From NCBI RefSeq assembly GCF_031157275.1, contig NZ_JAVIFW010000025.1, positions 47,758 through 111,757 on the forward strand: a stretch of DNA of 64,000 nt. Direction: 5' to 3'. The notes under the pieces are model-generated. The model was not told the origin of the DNA. It made no database searches and worked only from the letters and a program-made list of their open reading frames with translations. The stretch comes from Streptomyces sp. LHD-70 (GTDB lineage Bacteria; Actinomycetota; Actinomycetes; Streptomycetales; Streptomycetaceae). Positions 50,985 to 59,177 of this stretch are shown here, in pieces (positions within the stretch are counted from its first letter, which is position 1; every line of letters starts with the position of its first letter). The translations under genes were made by a program, and so were the position numbers.

Positions 50985-52346
50985 GTGGCTGATCTGTCGC
51001 AGATCGTGAAGGCGTACGACGTACGCGGGGTGGTCCCCGACCAGTGGGACGAGTCCCTGGCCGAGCTGTTCGGCGCGGCCTTCGCGCAGGTCACGGACGC
51101 GCAGGCGATCGTGGTCGGGCACGACATGCGGCCCTCGTCGCCGGGCCTCGCGCGCGCGTTCGCGCGCGGTGCCGCGGCCCGTGGGGTCGCCGTCACCGAG
51201 ATCGGCCTGTGCTCCACGGACCAGCTGTACTACGCCTCGGGCGCCCTCGACCTGCCCGGCGCGATGTTCACCGCCTCGCACAACCCCGCGCAGTACAACG
51301 GCATCAAGATGTGCCGGGCCGGCGCGGCCCCGGTCGGCCAGGACACGGGCCTCGCCGAGATCCGCGGTCTCGTGGAGGAGTGGTCGAGGAGCGGCGCCCC
51401 CGCCGCGGCCGCGACCCCCGGCGAGATCACCACGCGCGACAGCCTCGGGGACTACGCCGCCCACCTGCGCAGCCTCGTGGACCTCATGCGGATCCGCCCC
51501 TTGAAGGTCGTCGTGGACGCCGGCAACGGCATGGGCGGCCACACCGTCCCCACCGTCTTCGAGGGCCTCCCGCTCCAACTGATCCCGATGTACTTCGAGT
51601 TGGACGGCACGTTCCCCAACCACGAGGCCAACCCGCTGGACCCGGCCAACATCGTGGACCTCCAGAAGCGCGTCCGCGAGGAGGACGCCGACCTGGGCCT
51701 GGCCTTCGACGGCGACGCGGACCGCTGCTTCGTGGTGGACGAGCGCGGTGAGCCGGTCTCCCCGTCGGCCATCACCGCCCTGGTCGCCGCCCGCGAGCTG
51801 GCCAGGAACGGCGGCAAGGGCACCGTGATCCACAACCTGATCACGTCCTGGTCCGTCCCCGAGGTCGTCCGGGAGAACGGCGGCACGCCCGAGCGCACGC
51901 GCGTGGGGCACTCCTTCATCAAGGAGGAGATGGCCAGGACCGGCGCGATCTTCGGCGGCGAGCACTCCGCGCACTACTACTTCCGCGACTTCTGGAACGC
52001 CGATACCGGCATGCTCGCCGCCCTCCACGTCCTCGCGGCCCTCGGCGGCCAGGACGGCCCGCTCTCCGCCCTGGTCGAGGAGTACGACCGGTACGCGAGC
52101 TCCGGAGAGATCAACTCCACGGTCGACGACCAGGCGGGCCGCGCCGCCGCGGTCAAGGAGGCCTACGCCGGGCGCGAGGGGCTCAGCCTGGACGAGCTGG
52201 ACGGCCTCACGGTCACCGCCGAGGACTGGTGGTTCAACCTCCGCCCCTCCAACACCGAGCCGCTGCTCCGGCTCAATGTGGAGGCCCGGGACGCCGACAC
52301 GACGGCCCGGGTCCGGGACGAGGTCCTCGCGATCGTCAGAGCCTGA
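50985..52346 (+). CDS. manB: Phosphomannomutase/phosphoglucomutase
   Basis: A 453-residue alpha-D-phosphohexomutase interconverting mannose-6-P and mannose-1-P (often also glucose phosphates). The phosphoserine loop is FTASHNPAQYNGIKM, the Mg loop is AFDGDADRCFVVD, the sugar loop is FGGEHSAHYYF and the phosphate loop is RPSNTEPLLRLN. All four are intact. GTG 50985 follows AGGAGGG. manA is 1.9 kb downstream and manC ~15 kb upstream, so the GDP-mannose pathway is complete here. The last bases with the stop are duplicated just after the gene. Confidence 0.93.
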   Translation: MADLSQIVKAYDVRGVVPDQWDESLAELFGAAFAQVTDAQAIVVGHDMRPSSPGLARAFARGAAARGVAVTEIGLCSTDQLYYASGALDLPGAMFTASHNPAQYNGIKMCRAGAAPVGQDTGLAEIRGLVEEWSRSGAPAAAATPGEITTRDSLGDYAAHLRSLVDLMRIRPLKVVVDAGNGMGGHTVPTVFEGLPLQLIPMYFELDGTFPNHEANPLDPANIVDLQKRVREEDADLGLAFDGDADRCFVVDERGEPVSPSAITALVAARELARNGGKGTVIHNLITSWSVPEVVRENGGTPERTRVGHSFIKEEMARTGAIFGGEHSAHYYFRDFWNADTGMLAALHVLAALGGQDGPLSALVEEYDRYASSGEINSTVDDQAGRAAAVKEAYAGREGLSLDELDGLTVTAEDWWFNLRPSNTEPLLRLNVEARDADTTARVRDEVLAIVRA

Positions 52347-52377
52347 CCGCCCTGGCTGCGGCCAGAGCCTGACCGCC
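52337..52377. repeat. Direct repeat around the manB stop codon
   Basis: The 15 nt CAGAGCCTGACCGCC at 52337-52351, which include the manB TGA, recur exactly at 52363-52377 (period 26). Confidence 0.7.
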
Positions 52378-52752
52378 GCAGCCACCGTCGGCACCATCAC
52401 GCTGTGTGGCGGGCGCACACCGGCGACGGCCGTCAAGCACACCGCTGTACGGGTACGGGACCGCCCCAGGTCAGACGGCCCCGTACCCCTCGTCGGGCCC
52501 TGTGCGGCCCGGCGTCGGAACCCGCGCGGCGGTAGGCTGACAGGCGCATTCAAAGTCCTGATCGGGGCACCCGCCCAGGTCAGGACCAAGGCCCGACCGA
52601 GGCCCCGAGCGACGTATTCCGACCGAGTCCGGGCAGCCGTCCGACAGGCCGCAACCCCGCCCCACCCACACCCACCCGATCCACTTCCGACCACCGAAGC
52701 ACTGACCACCGGCCCCCGCCGACCCGGTCAGCCACCCGAAGGGAACCGTTCC
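52347..52752 (+). other. 406-nt spacer between manB and the Trm112-like gene
   Basis: No gene is seen. It starts with the direct repeat and then is C-rich on this strand with little structure (for example CCCCGCCCCACCCACACCCA near 52660). A promoter for the short downstream genes probably lies here but could not be identified. Confidence 0.4.
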
Positions 52753-52923
52753 ATGGCGCTCGAAGCCGGCCTCCTGGAGATCCTCGCCTGCCCGGCCTGC
52801 CACGCCCCCCTCAAGGAGGCGGACGCCGAGCTGCTCTGCACCGCCGACAGCTGCGGACTCGCCTACCCGGTCAAGGACGGCATCCCGGTGCTCCTCGTGG
52901 ACGAGGCCCGCCGCCCGGCCTAG
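52753..52923 (+). CDS. Trm112-family small zinc protein
   Basis: A 56-residue Trm112/YcaR-like protein. Four zinc-binding cysteines are visible: C13 and C16 (LACPACHAPL), C29 and C34 (LLCTADSCGLAYPV), followed by the family's end DGIPVLLVDEAR. Bacterial members are thought to activate or accompany methyltransferases or glycan enzymes. The ATG at 52753 follows GAAGGGAACCGTTCC. It lies between manB and the SIS gene on the same strand, a gene order common in Streptomyces. Its partner here is not known. Confidence 0.87.
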   Translation: MALEAGLLEILACPACHAPLKEADAELLCTADSCGLAYPVKDGIPVLLVDEARRPA

Positions 52924-53017
52924 GCAGCCCGCGCGGGAGCCGTCCTCAGGCCGGACTCCCGCCCCCTGCCGTACGCACGAACCCACCGCCGTACGCCGGC
53001 GATCGGAGGCCCCAGCC

Positions 53018-54148
53018 GTGCTCGACGACTCGCTGCTCGACGATCCGGAGGCGCTCGGCCGCGCCGACCGCCGAGGCCTACTGCGTGGCGCCGCAGAATC
53101 CGGCGCCAGAGTGCGCACGGCGCTGCGACACGCCACCGATGCCGGCCTCACCGAACTCAGGCCCGACGGCCGCCCCCGCGCGGTGCTCGTGGCCGGCCCC
53201 GGAACGGCCGCCACCGGAGTCGCGGACCTGCTCGACACGCTCGCCGGCTCCGGCTGCCCGGTCGTCCGGCTGCGCCCCACCGGCGTCGCCCCCGCCGCGG
53301 GAGCCCTGCGCTGGGCGCTGCCCGGCTGGTCCGGCCCCGTGGACCTGCTGCTCATCGCCACCCCCGACGGCACCGAACCAGGCCTGGAAGTCCTCGCCGA
53401 ACAGGCCTACCGGCGCGGCCTGAACGTCATCTCCGTCGCCCCCGCGCGATCCCCGCTGACCGAGACCATCGGTGGCAAGCACGGCCTGGCCGTACCGATG
53501 GCGACGCCGCTCCACGAGGAGTACGAGGAGCTGGCGCTCGTCGGCCCCGACGTCCTGTGGGCGCTGCTCACGCCCCTGCTCGTCCTCCTCGACCGCACCG
53601 GCCTGATCGAGGCGGGCCCCGAGGCGCTGCACAAGGTCGCCGACCGGCTCGACGCCACCGCCGAGCGCTGCGGCCCCGCTATCGCCACGTACAGCAACCC
53701 GGCCAAGACCCTCGCCGCCGAGCTGTACGAGACCCTCCCGCTGATCTGGACCGAAGGCCCCGCCGCAGGCCCCGTCGGCCGCCGCTTCGCCGCCTCTCTC
53801 GGCGAACTCGCCTGCAGCCCCGCCCTCGCCGCCGAACTCCCCGAGGCCCTGCCCGCGCACGGCCCCCTGCTCACCGGCGACCTCGCGGCGGGCGGCGACC
53901 CCGAGGACTTCTTCCGCGACCGCGTCGAGGAAGAACAGGCACTACGCGCGCGTGCCGTCCTGCTGCGCGACCGCCCGGGCGGCGCACTCAGCGCAGCCCC
54001 GGCCGCCCGCGAACTCGCCCTCGGCCACGACACCGCCATCAGCGAGCTCGAACCAGAAGAGGGCACCGAACTGGAGACGCTCGCGGAGCTGATCGCCGTC
54101 ACGGATTTCGCCGCCGTTTACCTGGCGCTCGCTTCCGGGGCCCGATGA
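53018..54148 (+). CDS. SIS-domain protein, phosphoglucose/phosphomannose isomerase-like
   Basis: A 376-residue protein resembling bifunctional PGI/PMI enzymes. An N-terminal SIS subdomain (AVLVAGPGTAATGVADLLDTLA, PVDLLLIATPDGTEPGLEVLAEQA) and a C-terminal isomerase half (SNPAKTLAAELYETLPLIWTEG) are seen. The usual Ser/Thr-rich phosphate loops and catalytic Glu/His could not be placed clearly, so activity is uncertain. GTG 53018, 94 nt after the Trm112-like gene and 139 nt before manA, so it is probably part of the mannose-phosphate unit. Confidence 0.75.
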   Translation: MLDDSLLDDPEALGRADRRGLLRGAAESGARVRTALRHATDAGLTELRPDGRPRAVLVAGPGTAATGVADLLDTLAGSGCPVVRLRPTGVAPAAGALRWALPGWSGPVDLLLIATPDGTEPGLEVLAEQAYRRGLNVISVAPARSPLTETIGGKHGLAVPMATPLHEEYEELALVGPDVLWALLTPLLVLLDRTGLIEAGPEALHKVADRLDATAERCGPAIATYSNPAKTLAAELYETLPLIWTEGPAAGPVGRRFAASLGELACSPALAAELPEALPAHGPLLTGDLAAGGDPEDFFRDRVEEEQALRARAVLLRDRPGGALSAAPAARELALGHDTAISELEPEEGTELETLAELIAVTDFAAVYLALASGAR

Positions 54149-54287
54149 TGATCCCCGCCGACCGACCGCAGCACCCGGCCCCGCCGGACCCCGCCCGCCA
54201 CCGCCGCCCAGGCCGGCCCGCAGCCCCAGCAGGGACCGGGCCCGCGTCCGCCCAGGCCGAGTGACCCACGTACGAAAGAAGTCCCGT

Positions 54288-55439
54288 ATGGACCGCCTCT
54301 CCAACACCATCCGCCCGTACGCCTGGGGTTCGACCACCGCCATCCCCGAGCTCCTCGGTGTGGAACCGACCGGCGAACCGCAGGCCGAGATGTGGATGGG
54401 CGCCCACCCCGGCGCCCCCTCGCGCCTCACGCGCGGCCCGTTGAACGAGGTGATCGCCGCCGACCCCGAGGCCGAACTCGGCCCCGAGGCGGTCGCGAAG
54501 TTCGGACCCCGACTGCCCTTCCTGCTCAAGCTCCTCGCCGCCGGCGCCCCGCTCTCCCTCCAGGTCCACCCCGACCTCACCCAGGCCAAGGAGGGGTTCG
54601 AGGACGAGGAGCAGCGCGGCATCCCGATCGACGCCCCGCACCGCAACTACAAGGACGCCAACCACAAGCCCGAACTGATCTGCGCGCTCACGCCGTTCGA
54701 CGGCCTGTGCGGCTTCCGCGACCCCGACGACGCCGCCCGCCTCCTCGAAGGCCTCGACGTCAACTCCCTGAAGCCGTACGTCGATCTGCTGCACGCCCAC
54801 CCCGAAGAGGCCGCGCTGCGCGAGGTCCTCACCGCCGTACTGACCGCGGACCGCGACGAGATGGCCGCCACGGTCACCGAGGCCGCGGCCGCCGCCGAGC
54901 GCATCGGCGGCCACTACGAGCCGTACGCGCTGATCGCCCGCGACTACCCCGGCGACCCCGGCGTGATCGCCGCCATGCTCCTCAACCACGTCCGACTCCA
55001 GCCCGGCGAGGCCCTGTTCCTCGGCGCCGGCGTCCCGCACGCGTATCTGAACGGCCTCGGCGTCGAGATCATGGCCAACTCCGACAACGTCCTGCGCTGC
55101 GGACTCACGCCCAAGCACGTCGATGTGCCCGAACTCCTGCGCATCGTCCGCTTCCAGGCCACCGACCCGGGCGTCCTTCGCCCCGAGGCCGACCCGGGCG
55201 GGGAAGAGGTCTACGAGACGCCGATCGACGAGTTCCGCCTCTCCCGCTTCTCCTTGCCCGAGGGTTCGGCGCCGCGCGACCTGATGGCGCGTACGCCGCA
55301 GATCCTGCTCTGCACCGCCGGAACCGTCCGCACCGGAGAGCTGGAACTCGCGCCCGGAGAGTCGGTCTTCGTCCCCGCGGGGGAGAAAACGGAGATCTCC
55401 GGAAACGGCACCCTGTTCCGCGCGACCGTGGTGGCCTGA
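54288..55439 (+). CDS. manA: Mannose-6-phosphate isomerase, class I
   Basis: A 383-residue zinc enzyme interconverting fructose-6-P and mannose-6-P. Zinc and substrate residues are visible: QAEMWMGAHP at the start, PLSLQVHPDLTQAKEGF (Gln/His pair), NHKPELICALTPF (His/Glu) and GAGVPHAYLNGLGVEIMANSDNVLRCGLTPKHVD (His and Arg). Length and motif order are standard. ATG 54288 follows GAAAGAAG; the upstream GTG at 54261 is less likely. With manB and manC it links central metabolism to GDP-mannose for protein O-mannosylation and envelope glycans. Confidence 0.95.
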   Translation: MDRLSNTIRPYAWGSTTAIPELLGVEPTGEPQAEMWMGAHPGAPSRLTRGPLNEVIAADPEAELGPEAVAKFGPRLPFLLKLLAAGAPLSLQVHPDLTQAKEGFEDEEQRGIPIDAPHRNYKDANHKPELICALTPFDGLCGFRDPDDAARLLEGLDVNSLKPYVDLLHAHPEEAALREVLTAVLTADRDEMAATVTEAAAAAERIGGHYEPYALIARDYPGDPGVIAAMLLNHVRLQPGEALFLGAGVPHAYLNGLGVEIMANSDNVLRCGLTPKHVDVPELLRIVRFQATDPGVLRPEADPGGEEVYETPIDEFRLSRFSLPEGSAPRDLMARTPQILLCTAGTVRTGELELAPGESVFVPAGEKTEISGNGTLFRATVVA

Positions 55440-55549
55440 GGCGTCGCTCTCCGGCCGTGCTGCAACAATGACCCACCGCACGGCATGAGCACGGCGAGTT
55501 TTGGCACGTACGAGGCGTACGTGAACGTACGAAGGGACAACGGGCACTC

Positions 55550-56527
55550 ATGAGCGCGTCAGGCGGGACCAAGGCGATCGTGGCGGCACTCGCCGCCAAC
55601 CTCGCGATCGCGGTAGCGAAGTTCGTTGCCTTCCTCTTCAGTGGCTCGTCGTCGATGCTCGCGGAGAGCGTGCACTCGCTCGCCGACTCGGGCAACCAGG
55701 GCCTGCTCCTCCTCGGCGGCAAGAAGGCCAAGCGCGAGGCCACCCCGCAACACCCCTTCGGATACGGGCGCGAGCGCTACATCTACGCGTTCCTCGTCTC
55801 GATCGTCCTCTTCTCGGTCGGTGGAATGTTCGCCATCTACGAGGGCTACGAGAAGATCAAGCACCCGCACGAGATCGAGGCCTGGTACTGGCCCGTGGGC
55901 GTCCTGGTCTTCGCGATCATCGCCGAGACGTTCTCGTTCCGTACGGCGATCAAGGAGTCCAACGCGGTCCGCGGCAAGCAGTCGTGGAAGGAGTTCGTCC
56001 GCCGCGCCAAGGCGCCCGAACTGCCCGTCGTGCTCCTCGAGGACCTCGGCGCCCTCGTCGGTCTGATCCTCGCCCTCGGCGGCGTCGGCCTGGCGCTGAT
56101 CACCGGCAACGGCGTCTGGGACGGCATCGGCACCCTCTGCATCGGTGTGCTGCTCATCCTGATCGCGATCGTCCTCGCTGCCGAGACCAAGTCGCTGCTG
56201 CTCGGCGAGGCCGCCGGCACGGACGAGGTCGAGAAGATCGAGAAGGCGCTCGTCGACGGCGAGACCGTCACCCGCGTCATCCACATGCGCACGCTCCACC
56301 TCGGCCCGGAGGAGCTCCTCGTCGCCGCCAAGATCGCCGTCGAGCACGACGACACCGCGGCGGACGTCGCCCACGCGATCAACGCCGCCGAGGACCGCAT
56401 CCGCGCCGCCGTCCCGATCGCCCGCGTCATCTACCTGGAGCCGGACGTCTACAGCGAGTCCGCGGCCGCCGCAGGCGTCAACCCGGCCAAGTCCCCGGGC
56501 GGCCCGAGTACGGACGGCGCGCACTGA
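55550..56527 (+). CDS. CDF-family transporter of the ZnT9/SLC30A9 type
   Basis: A 325-residue cation diffusion facilitator-like membrane protein with about six transmembrane segments. TM2 carries the normal SVHSLADSGNQ metal site, but TM5 reads VVLLEDLGALVGL instead of the HxxxD of zinc-exporting CDFs. This matches the SLC30A9 branch, whose transport role is unsettled. The cytoplasmic C-terminal domain (VTRVIHMRTLHLGPEELLVAAKIAVEH) is complete. Start ATG 55550. A 20-bp hairpin separates it from the convergent PTS gene. Confidence 0.87.
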   Translation: MSASGGTKAIVAALAANLAIAVAKFVAFLFSGSSSMLAESVHSLADSGNQGLLLLGGKKAKREATPQHPFGYGRERYIYAFLVSIVLFSVGGMFAIYEGYEKIKHPHEIEAWYWPVGVLVFAIIAETFSFRTAIKESNAVRGKQSWKEFVRRAKAPELPVVLLEDLGALVGLILALGGVGLALITGNGVWDGIGTLCIGVLLILIAIVLAAETKSLLLGEAAGTDEVEKIEKALVDGETVTRVIHMRTLHLGPEELLVAAKIAVEHDDTAADVAHAINAAEDRIRAAVPIARVIYLEPDVYSESAAAAGVNPAKSPGGPSTDGAH

Positions 56528-56550
56528 CGCCGCCCCACTCATCGGTTCGT

Positions 56551-56595
56551 ACGGCGAGGGGCCCCGCACTCCGGAAGTGCGGGGCCCCTCGCCGT
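56551..56595. terminator. Bidirectional 20-bp terminator
   Basis: 56551-56570 pairs perfectly with 56576-56595 around a 5-nt loop (CCGGA) and is followed by CTCTTGTCC. It serves the convergent CDF and PTS genes. Confidence 0.88.
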
Positions 56596-56617
56596 CTCTT
56601 GTCCGAGATGCGCGTGC

Positions 56618-58816
56618 CTACTGAATCTCACGCAGTACGTCGACGACCGCCCGCTTGTCCGGCGCCGCCATCAGCCGCTCACGGAAGCCCGGGTCCATCA
56701 GCTTGCGGGAGAGCAGCGCCAGGATCCGCAGATGCTCGTCGCCCGCGGACGCCTCCGGCACCGAGATCATGAAGATCAGCTTGGCCTGCGTACCGTCGAG
56801 CGCACCCCACTCGATGCCTTCCGGCGACCGCGCGAAGCCGACCACCGGGGACGTCACCGCGTCCGTCTTGGCGTGCGGGATCGCGATCTCCTCGCCGAGA
56901 CCCGTGGTGCCCTGGGCCTCGCGCCGCAGCGCGGTCTGGACGAGCTCCTCGGTGTCCGCCACCTTGCCGGTCGTCGCCAGCATGCCGGCCAGCTCGCGGA
57001 TCGCGGACTCCTTGTCCTGGGAGTCAAGGCGGAGCTTCACCGTCCGGTCCGTGAGGTAACCGGAGAGGACTTCGGCGCCGCCCTCGGGCCCGCCCTCGCC
57101 CTCCACAGCGCCCGCTGCGGGAGCCGCAGGAGCAGCGTGGGCCGCGTCCTCGGGCTCGGCATCCGCCTTACGCGGGGGCGCCGGGCTCTTTTCCAGCGGG
57201 CCCGGAGTGCCCGTAGTGCCCGGGCTCTTCTCCAGCGGGCCCGCGGAGGGAGCGGCACTCGCGGCAGCCACACCCGCGACCCCGGCACCGGCCGCACCCG
57301 CCCCGACGCCCGCGAGCGCCGGCTCGGCGCCCCCGGCCGGGACCATCGCCGCACCGCGCCGCTTGCGCTCGCTGATGTCGACGAGCGTGACCGTGGTCAG
57401 CGCCGTCACGACCGAACCGATCGCCACAGCCACGAAGAACATCGCCACACCACCCACGGCACCGAGTACGGCGACGATCGGACCGCCGTGCGGCACCGCG
57501 TCCTCGACCCCCGCCAGACCCGCGATCGCACCGGCCACCGCGCCACCCAGCATGTTCGCGGGGATCACCTGCGCGGGCCGCGCCGCCGCGAACGGAATGG
57601 CACCCTCCGAGATGCCGAAGAAGCCCATGAACAGCGCGGCCAGGCCCGTCTCACGCTCCTGCTCCGTGTATAGCTTGCGCCGGATCAGCGTCGCGAGGCC
57701 CTGGCCGAGCGGCATGACCGGAATGGCCGCCGCGCACATGCCCATGACGCTCTGGTTGCCGGTCGCGATGAGCCCCGCGCCGAACAGGAACGCCGTCTTG
57801 TTGACCGGTCCGCCCATGTCGAAGGCGATCATCAGTCCGAGGATCGCGCCGAGCAGGATCGCGCTGGTGCCCGTCATGCCGCTGAGCCAGCTGGTCAGAT
57901 GCTCGAAGATCCACGCGATCGGTTTGCCGATGACGTAGATGAAGAACAGGCCGAGCGCCGAGGTCGCCACGATCGGGATCACGATGATCGGCATGATCGG
58001 CTGGGCGAACTTCGGCACCTTGATCTTCTTGATCCACAGCACCAGATAGCCGGCCAGGAAGCCCGTGACGATCGCACCGATGAAGCCGGCGCCCGCCTCG
58101 GAGTCGTACAGCTCACCGGTGTTGGCGATCCAGCCGCCGATCATGCCCGGCACGAGCGCGGGCCGGTCGCCGATCGCGTACGCGATATAGCCGGACAGGA
58201 TCGGCACCATCAGCGTGAAGCCGATGACACCGATGTCGTTGACGTGCTTCCAGAACGAGCCGTCCGGGATGACCAGACCGCCCTCGGGGTCGGTGTGACC
58301 GCCGAGCGACAGCGAGATCGCGATCAGCAGACCGCCGACGACGACGAACGGAATCATGTACGAGACGCCGTTCATCAGCGCCTTGTACGCGAGGCTGCGC
58401 TCCTTGCCGCCGCCACCGCCGGTGCCTATCGCGCCGCCCGCGGGCGCCGAACCGCCGCCGCCGTGCACGGGCGCGCTCTGCACCCGGTCGATCAGCTCCT
58501 CGGGGTGGCGGATGCCCTCGGCGACGCCCACGCTCAGGATCCGCTTCCCGGCGAAGCGGTCGAGATCGACCTCCTTGTCGGCGGCGATGATCACGCCGTC
58601 GGCCTCTCTGACATCGTTGTCGGAGAGCACGTTCTCCGAGCCGATGGAGCCCTGCGTCTCCACCTTCATCCCGATGCCGAGCCCCTCGGCCGCCTGCTGC
58701 AGCTTCTCCGCCGCCATGTACGTATGGGCGATGCCGGTCGGGCAGGCGGTCACCGCGACCAACTTTCTCTGCCCTGCCTGGCCCGCGGTCTCAGGCGGGT
58801 CGCTCGGACTGGTCAC
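56618..58816 (-). CDS. fruA: PTS fructose-type permease, fused IIB-IIC-IIA
   Basis: A 732-residue phosphotransferase permease that imports and phosphorylates fructose (or a related hexose). IIB comes first with the phospho-cysteine Cys25 (VTACPTGIAHTYMAAE); IIC (~150-490) has ~9 hydrophobic segments; a ~100-residue Ala/Gly/Pro linker follows; IIA is C-terminal with phospho-His648 (IAIPHAKTD). All parts look functional. GTG 58816 follows AAGGAG. No 1-phosphofructokinase or fruR-like regulator is adjacent, unlike standard fru operons, so the gene stands alone beside ahcY. Two 13-bp direct repeats lie just upstream of the start. Sugar specificity is inferred. Confidence 0.9.
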   Translation of the reverse strand: MTSPSDPPETAGQAGQRKLVAVTACPTGIAHTYMAAEKLQQAAEGLGIGMKVETQGSIGSENVLSDNDVREADGVIIAADKEVDLDRFAGKRILSVGVAEGIRHPEELIDRVQSAPVHGGGGSAPAGGAIGTGGGGGKERSLAYKALMNGVSYMIPFVVVGGLLIAISLSLGGHTDPEGGLVIPDGSFWKHVNDIGVIGFTLMVPILSGYIAYAIGDRPALVPGMIGGWIANTGELYDSEAGAGFIGAIVTGFLAGYLVLWIKKIKVPKFAQPIMPIIVIPIVATSALGLFFIYVIGKPIAWIFEHLTSWLSGMTGTSAILLGAILGLMIAFDMGGPVNKTAFLFGAGLIATGNQSVMGMCAAAIPVMPLGQGLATLIRRKLYTEQERETGLAALFMGFFGISEGAIPFAAARPAQVIPANMLGGAVAGAIAGLAGVEDAVPHGGPIVAVLGAVGGVAMFFVAVAIGSVVTALTTVTLVDISERKRRGAAMVPAGGAEPALAGVGAGAAGAGVAGVAAASAAPSAGPLEKSPGTTGTPGPLEKSPAPPRKADAEPEDAAHAAPAAPAAGAVEGEGGPEGGAEVLSGYLTDRTVKLRLDSQDKESAIRELAGMLATTGKVADTEELVQTALRREAQGTTGLGEEIAIPHAKTDAVTSPVVGFARSPEGIEWGALDGTQAKLIFMISVPEASAGDEHLRILALLSRKLMDPGFRERLMAAPDKRAVVDVLREIQ

Positions 58817-59177
58817 GTGGATCTCCTTACGCCTTCATCAACAAGATCGCTCAACAAGATCGCGCATATGTTCCCGATCTCAAGGCATCCTGCAACACGT
58901 ACAGCTGGATCCGAAACCGCAAAGGTCCCAATTGTCGGGGCTCTGCTCGGGTGCCGTTCAACGCTGGCGCGGTCGAAGGGGGCTGGGGCTCACTGGGCTG
59001 ATCGGTGTAGATTCGTAACCCAGCCAGACGTCGCTGCTGATGGCGGTCGGGCGGCCTCCGGGCTGTCCGAGGGAGAGAGGGCCTCGGACGACTGCGCTGC
59101 GAGTGCCGGGCATTCCTATGCTCGTCGCCGCAGACCAGCCATGCCCAACCTCGACCGATTACGAGGAGCAGCTCGCC
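58817..59177. other. 361-nt divergent region between PTS permease and ahcY
   Basis: No gene is seen. The left end holds the tandem 13-bp repeat. Toward ahcY, TAGATT (59008-59013) could be a -10, and TCCGAGG/CCTCGGA (59066-59072 with 59082-59088) forms a 7-bp hairpin in the leader. The ribosome-binding site GAGGAG is ~10 nt before the ahcY ATG. I compared the leader with the SAH riboswitch from memory and could not convince myself of a match. Confidence 0.45.
58838..58863 (-). promoter_or_regulatory. Two exact 13-bp direct repeats upstream of the PTS gene
   Basis: TCAACAAGATCGC occurs at 58838-58850 and again at 58851-58863, ending 22 nt from the PTS start codon. Head-to-tail boxes here suit a DeoR- or GntR-type sugar regulator. 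Confidence 0.55.

Noticed and set aside
54149..54287. A small gene between the SIS protein and manA
   Set aside because: The frames that stay open are proline/arginine-rich and lack a start with a ribosome-binding site.
59160..59177. SAH riboswitch immediately before ahcY
   Set aside because: The sequence before the start has only a short hairpin and no clear match to the conserved core as I recall it; kept only as a check to run.
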